32,004 nucleotides of DNA. Origin: Verrucomicrobiia bacterium (GTDB lineage: Bacteria > Verrucomicrobiota > Verrucomicrobiia > Verrucomicrobiales > Akkermansiaceae). Where the stretch lies: NCBI GenBank assembly GCA_030431475.1, contig JAUIJD010000053.1, forward strand, positions 1-32,004, in the 5' to 3' direction. The notes under the pieces were generated by a model, which saw nothing but the letters and a program-made list of their open reading frames with translations, had not been told where the DNA came from and searched no databases. The translations under genes were made by a program, and so were the position numbers. This document shows positions 7,789-14,944 of this stretch, piece after piece (within the stretch, counting starts at the first letter, position 1; every line of letters starts with the position of its first letter).

Positions 7789-10347
7789 ATGCTTGCCTTC
7801 ATTCGTTCCGCGACGATCGCGCTCATCGCCGCCGGGTCTCCGACACTGCACGGGGAAACGGTGGCGGCGTTTGATATCAACGACGCGGACAACCCAGCCC
7901 TGACCCTGCCGGGTTGGACGGAGGTGAGAGGGGCCACCAATGATGCCGATGCCGTCACCGGGACCGACGGAACGCACACCCTGACGCTCTCCACCAACGC
8001 CGACGGCCAAGACCGCGAGCGGAATGCGGGGAGCTTTCCGGCCGAGGCGGAAATGTGGCGGGACTTCTGGTTCGTCGATGGAAACTCGGCGGTCGCGACA
8101 CTAACGGGTCTCGATCCGGATGCCGACTACGTGGTGGAGATCTGGGCCTATGATCTCTGGTCCACGCCAATGCGGGCGGCGACGTGGACCGACGCGGTGA
8201 CGGGAAACCAAGCGACGCTTGAATTCGACGGAGGGGACCCGGGGAGCGATCCGGTGCCGGCTTCGCTGGCGGACAGCGTGGCGGTGGTGCCGGCACGTTC
8301 GGACGGTTCGGGGGTCGTCACCCTGCTGGCGGCCTCGAGCGGCGGGCTCCCCGGCATTTATGTCAGCGGCCTGCGGGTTTCGGATGGCGCGGGCTCGGCG
8401 CTGCTTCAGATCGAGGCGGAGTCCGCCATCTTGGGTTCCGCTTTTGAAACGATCAGCCTCGATGGAGCGACGGCCATCGGGGCGACCTCGACGGTGACGG
8501 CGCAGGACGCGCCGGGCGACCCGCAGCGGGTTGCGCGCTACTCCGTGAACTTCCCGGCAGCAGGGTCCTATCACCTCTACGCGCGTCTGCGCGTGGGTGC
8601 GGGGGGCTTCAATGACGACAGCCTGTTTTACGCGAACAGCTTCGGGGTGAAGTCTCCGGACAATGCCGCCGATTGGGTGTTTCGAAACGGACTCGCCGAT
8701 GGCGGATACACCGGCGACTTCGAGGTGGTGGACTCCGGAGGCTCGGCGGGCAATGAGGTTTGGAAATGGGTTCGTCTCGATGGTCCGTTCACCGTTCCGG
8801 ATGGGGGGCTGGCGCAAGTCTATGAGATTGCCGGTCGCGAGGACGGGCTCTATTTCGACCGCTTCGTGTTCGCTCCGGAGACCCTCAGTCTCACCGTTTC
8901 CGAGCTGGAGAACGGCGTCGTGGAGCAAGCGGTGACCTTTGATGGCCCCGACGGGATCGCGATCCATCGATTCGGAGAACCGAACGGGGGAAGGACCCCG
9001 GACGGGGCCCATCCGCTCTCCGCTTTGACGGTGGTCGAGGGCGACCTGGTGGGCAGTACGCTTCTGGGTGGCAACACCGGGGACGGAGTGGCGTTTCGCG
9101 TGAGTCCGGACGGAGAAAGCTTCAGCGCCCTGGCGAGTTTCATCGGTGCGGTGGGCGGCGCCCATCCGAAGGGGGGATTCCTTGTCGATGGCGGCTCCCT
9201 GATCGGGGTGACCGCTTCCGGTGGAGCGAGCGGTGCGGGCGCGGTTTTCGAGCGCGCGGACGATGGCACCTTCACGCTGCTGCACAGTTTCACCGCGCTC
9301 GACGAGCACACGGCGGAAAGCCAGGGCGGGTCGATTCCCCATGGCCCGCTGGAGACGGATGGAACGAAGCTCTTTGGAGCGGCATCGGCCGGCGGAAGCT
9401 ACTCAAGCGGGACGCTCTTTTCCCTGTCCCGCGGCGGCGGGGATTTCGAGCTGCTGCATGAGTTCAGTGATACCGCCTCGGCCGATGGAACGAATGCGGA
9501 TGGTTCCGAGCCGCGGGGCGGGCTGGTGCTGGCGGACGGGCGTCTTTTCGGGACGACCGCTGCGGGTGGATCCGGGGGCAGCGGCGTGGTGTTCTCCGCG
9601 CTGCCGGATGGGAACGATTTCGAGGTGCTCCATCACTTCGCGGCGCTGGATCCCCTCACGGGGGCAAACCTCGGGGGAGCGATCCCGAACGGTGGCCTCC
9701 GGGTTGAGGACGGCATGATCTTCGGCACCACCCTGGTCGGGGGAGCCGAAGGAAATGGATCGATCTTCGCGTTGCGGAGTGACGGATCCGAATTCACGGA
9801 GCTGCATGCATTTCCGCAGCTCTCGGATACGGGCTCGAACGCGGATGGGGCCCGCCCGGCGGCGGGGCTGATCCTTTCCGGAAATGTGCTCTATGGCGTC
9901 GCCTCCAGCGGGGGACGTGGCGGAGCCGGGACGGTGTTCGCCTTTGATATCGAGCTGAACGAATTCCGCACCCTGCATCATTTCGAGGCCATCGCGGAGG
10001 ATGGCACGAATCGTTTCGGCGGGCATCCCGTGGCACCGGTGTTGCGGTTGGGGCCGGACCTTTTCGGCACCACCTTTGGTGGAGGGCCGGGCCGCACCGG
10101 GACGGTCTTCCGCCTTCCGATTCCGATATCCAGCTGGATTGAGGGGGATGCGAATGCCGACGGGACGATCGATGCCACGTTCGTCGGGCGCGTCGCTCCA
10201 GGGCAGCCGTATCGGATTCAGGGTTCGAACGACCTGGTCCGGTGGGATGAGCTCGTCAGTGGTCCTGCCGATCCCAGCGGATTTCTCATGCTCACCGAAG
10301 AGAGCCTGGGCGAGCCGAGCCGCTTCTATCGTCTCGCCGAGCCCTGA
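7789..10347 (+). CDS. Secreted protein with carbohydrate-binding-like domains and seven GloVer (TIGR03803-type) repeats
   Basis: The ATG at 7789 starts a signal peptide (MLAFIRSATIALIAAG); the alternative GTG at 7771 overlaps the previous stop and adds only six residues. The protein has 852 residues. Residues 25-205 form a beta-sandwich-like domain. Residues 205-365 start with LLQIEAESAILGS and resemble CBM6/CBM35-type modules. Residues about 384-774 hold seven repeats of about 55 residues, each with the pattern DG-x-LFGTT-x-x-GG-x-x-G-x-GTVF followed by LHxF. This is the GloVer repeat family. Seven units suggest a seven-bladed beta-propeller (inference). The C-terminus has GDANADGTIDATF and a YRIQGSNDLVRW to FYRL tail shared with other proteins here. 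No catalytic motif is recognisable; a binding or anchoring role is the best guess. Confidence 0.82.
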   Translation: MLAFIRSATIALIAAGSPTLHGETVAAFDINDADNPALTLPGWTEVRGATNDADAVTGTDGTHTLTLSTNADGQDRERNAGSFPAEAEMWRDFWFVDGNSAVATLTGLDPDADYVVEIWAYDLWSTPMRAATWTDAVTGNQATLEFDGGDPGSDPVPASLADSVAVVPARSDGSGVVTLLAASSGGLPGIYVSGLRVSDGAGSALLQIEAESAILGSAFETISLDGATAIGATSTVTAQDAPGDPQRVARYSVNFPAAGSYHLYARLRVGAGGFNDDSLFYANSFGVKSPDNAADWVFRNGLADGGYTGDFEVVDSGGSAGNEVWKWVRLDGPFTVPDGGLAQVYEIAGREDGLYFDRFVFAPETLSLTVSELENGVVEQAVTFDGPDGIAIHRFGEPNGGRTPDGAHPLSALTVVEGDLVGSTLLGGNTGDGVAFRVSPDGESFSALASFIGAVGGAHPKGGFLVDGGSLIGVTASGGASGAGAVFERADDGTFTLLHSFTALDEHTAESQGGSIPHGPLETDGTKLFGAASAGGSYSSGTLFSLSRGGGDFELLHEFSDTASADGTNADGSEPRGGLVLADGRLFGTTAAGGSGGSGVVFSALPDGNDFEVLHHFAALDPLTGANLGGAIPNGGLRVEDGMIFGTTLVGGAEGNGSIFALRSDGSEFTELHAFPQLSDTGSNADGARPAAGLILSGNVLYGVASSGGRGGAGTVFAFDIELNEFRTLHHFEAIAEDGTNRFGGHPVAPVLRLGPDLFGTTFGGGPGRTGTVFRLPIPISSWIEGDANADGTIDATFVGRVAPGQPYRIQGSNDLVRWDELVSGPADPSGFLMLTEESLGEPSRFYRLAEP

Positions 10348-10371
10348 GCATGCGTTCCCTTCAGGGTATCG

Positions 10372-10401
10372 CCGGGCCGATTCACCTCGGCAGGGGCCCG
10401 G
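10372..10401. terminator. Hairpin between convergent genes, probable bidirectional terminator
   Basis: Perfect 7-bp arms CCGGGCC (10372-10378) and GGCCCGG (10395-10401) enclose a loop that itself contains CCGA-TTCACC-TCGG. The element lies between the convergent GloVer gene and the CE6-like gene, where a two-way terminator is expected. There is no T tract on either side, so intrinsic termination is not proven. Confidence 0.45.
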
Positions 10402-10448
10402 AGCTGCAGGGCTCGCTCTCCAGCCACGACCGCAGGTGAGTCGAGGTC

Positions 10449-11297
10449 CTACTCTTTTGCGGAGGCGGGCATTTGCTCGAGCACCACCTTGGCGTAACGC
10501 CCGCCGAGCTTCCGGTATCCGGCGGGTGAGAAATGCAGGCCGTCGGGAACCGCCTTGCAGTCGTGGGAGGAAACGACGTGGGCGGTGGGAATCGTTTCAG
10601 GCAGCCGGGCGATGATCTCGTTCATTTCCGCACACTTGCCGCCCTCATCCTTGCCGACCATTTCTCCGGCGATGAGCGGCACGTCCTTGGCGCTGAGGTC
10701 AAGGTCCTTGAGCAGGCGGCTGTAGACGGTCTTGACCTTTTCCGGCCATTCGGGGTCACCGTTGTTGGATTCCCCCTGGTGGAGGAGGATGCCACGGATG
10801 ACCCCGTCCTTCTGGGCCTTCCTGCCGAGATCGACGAGACGCTGATACGGATCACCGTCGTATTCGCGGATGAAGTTCTTCAGCCAGTCCGGCCCGTCCT
10901 TGGCGTAGGCTTCGACCTTGTCGGAGTCGAAGGCCTCGATCTTGCCGCCGGGAACGGCGACGACGATCACGCCGACCCAATCCCCCTCCGGCAGGGCGTC
11001 GACGAGCGTGCGGCCGAAGGAGTCCGCGGGGCCGATGCCGGACGATGGGCGGCAGAGGGGCGGAGTCGCGGTGCACCATTCGCCCTTCTCCCGGTCGGAT
11101 TGGGGGAAATCGACGGCGGGGAGCAGGCGGAAACGCTCGTCCACCGGTCCCCTGTCCTCGTCCCGCAGTCCGGGGAAGCCGTCCATGTTGGACTGGCCGA
11201 AGCAGAGGAAGAGATGGAAATTCGGGTCCTGGGCGGGAGCGGGTGCCGCCTGGAAGAGCATCGCCGCGAGACCGGCGAGGAGAAGTCCTGCTTTCAT
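10449..11297 (-). CDS. Secreted CE6/SASA-type acetylesterase (probable acetyl xylan esterase)
   Basis: The protein has 282 residues, with a signal peptide of about 23 residues (MKAGLLLAGLAAMLFQAAPA). It belongs to the SGNH-like 'sialate O-acetylesterase/CE6' superfamily. The nucleophile block is CFGQSNMDG with Ser36, a central HQGESNNG block follows, and the C-terminal DGLHFSPAGY carries Asp252 and His255. Length and motifs fit CE6 acetyl xylan esterases better than the longer true sialate O-acetylesterases. The start is supported by GGAGG four bases upstream of the ATG; an upstream TTG at 11330 would overlap the GH51 gene and has no support. It is the last gene of a three-gene minus-strand run and starts 13 bases after the GH51 stop. 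Its expected role is removal of acetyl groups that block arabinofuranosidase and xylanase access. Confidence 0.88.
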   Translation of the reverse strand: MKAGLLLAGLAAMLFQAAPAPAQDPNFHLFLCFGQSNMDGFPGLRDEDRGPVDERFRLLPAVDFPQSDREKGEWCTATPPLCRPSSGIGPADSFGRTLVDALPEGDWVGVIVVAVPGGKIEAFDSDKVEAYAKDGPDWLKNFIREYDGDPYQRLVDLGRKAQKDGVIRGILLHQGESNNGDPEWPEKVKTVYSRLLKDLDLSAKDVPLIAGEMVGKDEGGKCAEMNEIIARLPETIPTAHVVSSHDCKAVPDGLHFSPAGYRKLGGRYAKVVLEQMPASAKE

Positions 11298-11301
11298 CGA
11301 G

Positions 11302-11306
11302 CCTCC
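11302..11306 (-). promoter_or_regulatory. Shine-Dalgarno GGAGG deciding the CE6-like start
   Basis: On the minus strand GGAGG is followed by CTCG and then ATG. This is the clearest ribosome-binding site in the window; most other genes here lack a good one. Confidence 0.65.
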
Positions 11307-11310
11307 GGGG

Positions 11311-13317
11311 TCAGCGGATCGGGATCTCAAAGAGGGAACAGCTCAGTGCCGGCACCTCGAGGGGGGAGCCGGTGTCGAGGTTTTCGGTGGACTGGATGTC
11401 GACCTCCCGCGGCCGGCCCGGGGCATTGTGCGAGCGGGCGTCGGCTCCCGTGATGTGCCACCGGGTGGCAGGTCCGGTCGGGGACACGTCGGCGAACGAG
11501 AGCTCGAGCGTCACCGCCTGGTCGGTCGGGTTGACGACGCTGACCGTGAGCTTGGAGCCGTCCCCGGTGAGCGCCGCCGCGAGGTCGTAGGGCTTGGGTG
11601 CGGCCTCGACCTCGATCGGAATGCTGCCGTAGTGGGCGCGGTAGAGCTGGAGGACCAGGCCCGTCGTCGCCATCTCGGCCGCGGTCTTGCTCGTCTTGAT
11701 GGCGCCGATGACGTTGACCGTCTGGGCGTAGTGGGCCATCTGGATCAGGTCGCTGTTGCGGTAGAACTCGTGAAGTCCGGCGGCGATGCCGAGGCCGTCC
11801 TGAAGCTCGTAAACGCAGCCGAGCTCGCCGTACTCGTATTCGCGGTGCCAGTAGTTCCACTCGTCCATGGCGATGGGCACGAGTCGGCCGTCGAGATTCT
11901 CGAGCCGCGCCTGGAGCTTGCGATGGCCGTCGGCCTTCTTCTTGATCGCCTCCGCGGCGAGGCCGACATGGGTGATGGTGTCGGTGCGATCGTTGTCCTC
12001 CCACGGCACGCGGCCGACGTAGAAGTGCTCGGACAGGTAGTCCATGTGGTCGGCACACTCCTCGAGCATGATCTCGGAGCAGGTCTTGCCTGACTTGGCC
12101 TGGTCGGGGTCGTGGGCGGCATTGATCGTGGTGAGGTCGCCGACGGCGACGAGCTCGAGTTCGGGATCCACCTTCCACATCGCCTCGGCGAAGCGGTTGT
12201 GCTTCTGGACGTAGTGCTGCATTTGCATGAAGCCGAGCTGCCAGGGCCCGAACATCTCGTTGCCGACGCACCAGTATTTCACCTGATAGGGTTCGGGGTT
12301 GCCGTTTTCGACCCGCCAGCCGCCACCGATCGTGTCCGCCGGGGAGTTGCAGTATTCGACCCATTGGGCCGCGGAGTAGTCGTCGCCGAAGCCGGTGTTG
12401 GCGGCGATCATCGGCTCGGTGCCGATCTCGCGGCAGAACACGATGAACTCGTCGGTGCCGAAGTCATTGTGCTCGACGCCGGTCCAGGCCGGGTTCTTGC
12501 GCGGCGGTCGGCGGTCGCGGTCGCCAATGCCGTCGCGCCAGTCGTAGCCGCTGACGAAGTTTCCGCCCGGCCAGCGATAGATGGTGCCGTTGAGCTCCTT
12601 GAGCAGGGCGAGGGTGTCGGCGCGCATGCCGTGGACGTTGTCCGAGGGCATCAGGGAGGGGGGGCCGAGCACGACGTCGCCGCCGGAGACGCGGAACTCG
12701 AGCTGAGCGCCCTTTTCGCTGCCGATGGCCGGGGTGAAGGAAAAGGTCTGCTTCGAGAAGTCGTCACCCTCGAAAGCGAGAGTAGAGGACGCGCGGTCGG
12801 TCTCGGCGGGGCCCCAGACCAGGGTGACCTCGACCTCCGCGCTGCCGGAGAGTGGTTTGGCCCAAAGATAGCCGTCGTAGCGAAGGTCGGCTTTCACGCC
12901 CAGGTCGCGCTGGCGGATGCCATGGCCGGCGCCGATGTGCGGCGAGTGCCTGCCGACGAAGGGGTCTTTCTCCACCATGCGGACCGCGCCGGGGTCGCCG
13001 ATGATTTCCCACGGGGAGGCGCCCACCACGGGGAATGCCCCGCCGACGACCTGGCCGGGGAAATCGGGGTTGTCGATCTCGCGGTAGGGCGAGTAGTCGG
13101 CGGTGATGGGGAAGTAGAACTTCCGGTCCTCGAGCATCTCGGCCCAGATGCCGCCGTAAATGCAGCGGCCCATGTGCTCGATGAACTGGCCGTAGATGAA
13201 GGGGTTGATGGGCTCGCCGGTCTTCGAGCGGTCGAGCGTGACATCGATCGACTCGGCGGAGGCTGTGACGTGGAGCGAGAGCCCGAGGATGACGGGTGCG
13301 AGGGTGCGGGTTTTCAT
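11311..13317 (-). CDS. Secreted GH51 alpha-L-arabinofuranosidase
   Basis: GH51 enzymes release terminal alpha-L-arabinofuranose from arabinoxylan and arabinan with retention. The 668-residue protein has a signal peptide (MKTRTLAPVILGLSLHVTASA). The early block INPFIYGQFIEHMGRCIYGG is typical of the family. An inserted beta-rich, CBM-like segment (about 90-225) follows, then the (beta/alpha)8 barrel with YRWPGGNFVSGYDW. The acid/base is Glu354 in WCVGNEMFGPW and the nucleophile is Glu486 in IAMDEWNYWH. The C-terminal beta-sandwich ends at SCSLFEIPIR. Length and the inserted domain match the longer extracellular GH51 group. It lies between the oxidoreductase (51-base gap) and the CE6-like esterase (13-base gap), so all three are probably cotranscribed. 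Some GH51 members act as endoglucanases, but the context favours arabinofuranosidase. Confidence 0.93.
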   Translation of the reverse strand: MKTRTLAPVILGLSLHVTASAESIDVTLDRSKTGEPINPFIYGQFIEHMGRCIYGGIWAEMLEDRKFYFPITADYSPYREIDNPDFPGQVVGGAFPVVGASPWEIIGDPGAVRMVEKDPFVGRHSPHIGAGHGIRQRDLGVKADLRYDGYLWAKPLSGSAEVEVTLVWGPAETDRASSTLAFEGDDFSKQTFSFTPAIGSEKGAQLEFRVSGGDVVLGPPSLMPSDNVHGMRADTLALLKELNGTIYRWPGGNFVSGYDWRDGIGDRDRRPPRKNPAWTGVEHNDFGTDEFIVFCREIGTEPMIAANTGFGDDYSAAQWVEYCNSPADTIGGGWRVENGNPEPYQVKYWCVGNEMFGPWQLGFMQMQHYVQKHNRFAEAMWKVDPELELVAVGDLTTINAAHDPDQAKSGKTCSEIMLEECADHMDYLSEHFYVGRVPWEDNDRTDTITHVGLAAEAIKKKADGHRKLQARLENLDGRLVPIAMDEWNYWHREYEYGELGCVYELQDGLGIAAGLHEFYRNSDLIQMAHYAQTVNVIGAIKTSKTAAEMATTGLVLQLYRAHYGSIPIEVEAAPKPYDLAAALTGDGSKLTVSVVNPTDQAVTLELSFADVSPTGPATRWHITGADARSHNAPGRPREVDIQSTENLDTGSPLEVPALSCSLFEIPIR

Positions 13318-13368
13318 GAGAGCGGGTCGGCGATATTGGGGGTCCTCCTTGGCGGACGGCTTTGAAGG

Positions 13369-14655
13369 TCAGGCTTGATAAGGGTGTTTCCAAGGCTCGC
13401 GGTATTCGCGCTTCAGGAGGGCGGCGGCATCGGGGTTGCCCGGAATTTCCTCGGCCTCCGCGTCCCACGGGACCTTCGAGGAAGTTTCATGGGAGATCAT
13501 CGCGAGATTCGCGGCGACCGTGGAGAGATGGCCGTCCTCGATCGAGCAGCCGACCTCGCCCCTCGTGCGCACGGCCTCAAGGAACTCCGCCATGTGGAGA
13601 CCCAGGGGGTCGTTCTTTGCCTCGTGGACCTGCGGCTCCGCACCGCGCTGGCGGGGCTGGACGATCCATTTGTCGTCGGTGCAGAAAACCGTTTCCCGCT
13701 CGCCGTAGAAGAAGAGACCGATGGCGGTCTCGCGATGGAAGTCCTGCGGGCCCCAGATCCGGTGGCGCCAGGTGAGCGGGAAGTCGGCGAATTCGAAGTG
13801 CGAGGTCAGGATGTCCGGCGTCGTGATGTGGTCCTTCAGGTGGTAGAGCCCGCCCGTGGAGTGGACGCTTCGCGGCGCCTCCGCGCCGAGGATCCAGCGC
13901 GCGGCGTCGAGCAGGTGGATGCCCCAGTCCACGAGGTGGCCGTGGCCGGTGGTCTGTTCCATGCGCCAATGGAAATGCCCCACCGCCTTGCTGTAGGGAA
14001 TGAGCGGGGCCGGGCCGCACCAGCGGTCCCAGTCGAGCGAAGCGGGCGGCTCGATGGGGGTCCGGTCCTCGGTCCGGACCGGGACGTTGATCTGGGCCTC
14101 GACGGACACGATATTCCCGGCTCCGCCGCTGCGGATGTGGTCCCTCGCGGCGACAATACCGGCCGCCTTCCGGCGCTGAAAGCCGACCTGGACGATGTTG
14201 CCGGCCTTCTCCGAGGCGTCGACCATCGCCCGGCCCTCGCGGATGTCGTAGGCGAGCGGCTTCTCGCAGTAGATGTCCAGCTTCCGGGCGCAGGCCTCGA
14301 TGAACGGAAGGGCATGCCACTGGGGCGGGGTGGCGAGGATCACCGCGTCGAGCCCCTCGACGGCCAGGAGCTCGTCGTGTGCCTTGAAGGTGGCGGGCCG
14401 GCTCTCCTGGAGCGCCTCGAGCTCCCCGGCCGCCTTCTCGAGGTGGTCCGAGTCGACGTCGCAGATCGCCACGACCTCGCAGCCACCGGCGGCGAGCGCG
14501 GCCTTGGCATCGATCAGGCCCCACCAACCGCAGCCGATGAGCCCGAGACGGATTGGCGGAGTCGTGGCGGCTTCGTCCGCCTTCAGGCGGATCGTGGAGA
14601 GGGCGGCGGCGGCGGTGGTGGTGGCGAGGAATCTGCGGCGGTCAACGGGCTTCAT
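13369..14655 (-). CDS. Tat-exported Gfo/Idh/MocA-family NAD(P)-binding protein
   Basis: The 428-residue protein starts with a twin-arginine signal (DRRRFLATTTAAAALS), so it is probably exported folded with its cofactor. The Rossmann motif is LGLIGCGWWG (G-x-G-x-x-G), followed by VVAICDVD, whose terminal Asp suits NAD. The family EKP motif occurs as YCEKPLAYD, and GHGHLVDWGIHLLDAARW is the conserved block of the C-terminal domain. Classic members are sugar dehydrogenases or oxidoreductases; some family members are NAD-dependent glycosidases, for example GH109. The substrate here is unknown. It is the first gene of the minus-strand run with GH51 and the CE6-like esterase, and diverges from the GH43-led run, so a role in xylan-side-chain breakdown is inferred. 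No clear Shine-Dalgarno precedes the ATG. Confidence 0.85.
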   Translation of the reverse strand: MKPVDRRRFLATTTAAAALSTIRLKADEAATTPPIRLGLIGCGWWGLIDAKAALAAGGCEVVAICDVDSDHLEKAAGELEALQESRPATFKAHDELLAVEGLDAVILATPPQWHALPFIEACARKLDIYCEKPLAYDIREGRAMVDASEKAGNIVQVGFQRRKAAGIVAARDHIRSGGAGNIVSVEAQINVPVRTEDRTPIEPPASLDWDRWCGPAPLIPYSKAVGHFHWRMEQTTGHGHLVDWGIHLLDAARWILGAEAPRSVHSTGGLYHLKDHITTPDILTSHFEFADFPLTWRHRIWGPQDFHRETAIGLFFYGERETVFCTDDKWIVQPRQRGAEPQVHEAKNDPLGLHMAEFLEAVRTRGEVGCSIEDGHLSTVAANLAMISHETSSKVPWDAEAEEIPGNPDAAALLKREYREPWKHPYQA

Positions 14656-14944
14656 GGGAAATGGCGGGTGAGGGGTGGGGGTCCCCAGGGTCAGGTCATG
14701 GGTTTCGGAAGACGATACGCTTCGGAGCGGGGGGCATCACACGGAGAAATGCCGCCGCCGGGCGCGGCGGGCCTGCCGGGACGTCCCGGAGCAATCCCGC
14801 GTCGCGCAACTCCCGCAGCGGCACCGGGCTCGGGCGAAGTCACCGGAGACGGATGCAAGGCGTGGATTTTTCGTGACAAGGGATGCATGGCCACCGACGT
14901 TCGTCTCGTAAATTAAACGATTCATTCCAGCAAGACTGTTTTCG
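14656..14944. promoter_or_regulatory. Divergent intergenic region (promoters for both xylan runs)
   Basis: This 289-base stretch separates the minus-strand oxidoreductase from the plus-strand GH43 gene and must hold both promoters. It is GC-rich except for an AT-rich patch, TCGTAAATTAAACGATTCATT (about 14906-14926), just before the GH43 start. It also contains a GC hairpin CCGCCG/CGGCGG (14752-14770) and a perfect palindrome (listed separately). I see no convincing -35/-10 pair. Confidence 0.55.
14776..14789. promoter_or_regulatory. Perfect 14-bp palindrome, candidate operator
   Basis: CCGGGACGTCCCGG is a perfect inverted repeat without spacer, near the middle of the divergent intergenic region. 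A dimeric regulator bound there could control both directions. In GC-rich DNA such palindromes also occur by chance, so this is a candidate only. Confidence 0.35.

Noticed and set aside
8941-10110. GloVer repeat region as a DNA tandem repeat or CRISPR-like array
   Set aside because: The repeats are conserved at protein level only; the nucleotide units are too divergent and the reading frame is continuous. No CRISPR array or tRNA was seen elsewhere in the window.
11298-11330. TTG start for the CE6-like esterase
   Set aside because: It overlaps the GH51 stop, and the ATG at 11297 has GGAGG at the right side plus a signal peptide.
14752-14770. GC hairpin CCGCCG/CGGCGG as a terminator
   Set aside because: It lies in a divergent region where no transcript ends, and has no T tract.
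12112-14916. Plus-strand open frames opposite GH51 and the oxidoreductase (417 and 513 codons)
   Set aside because: They are shadow frames; the minus strand carries the family motifs and catalytic residues.
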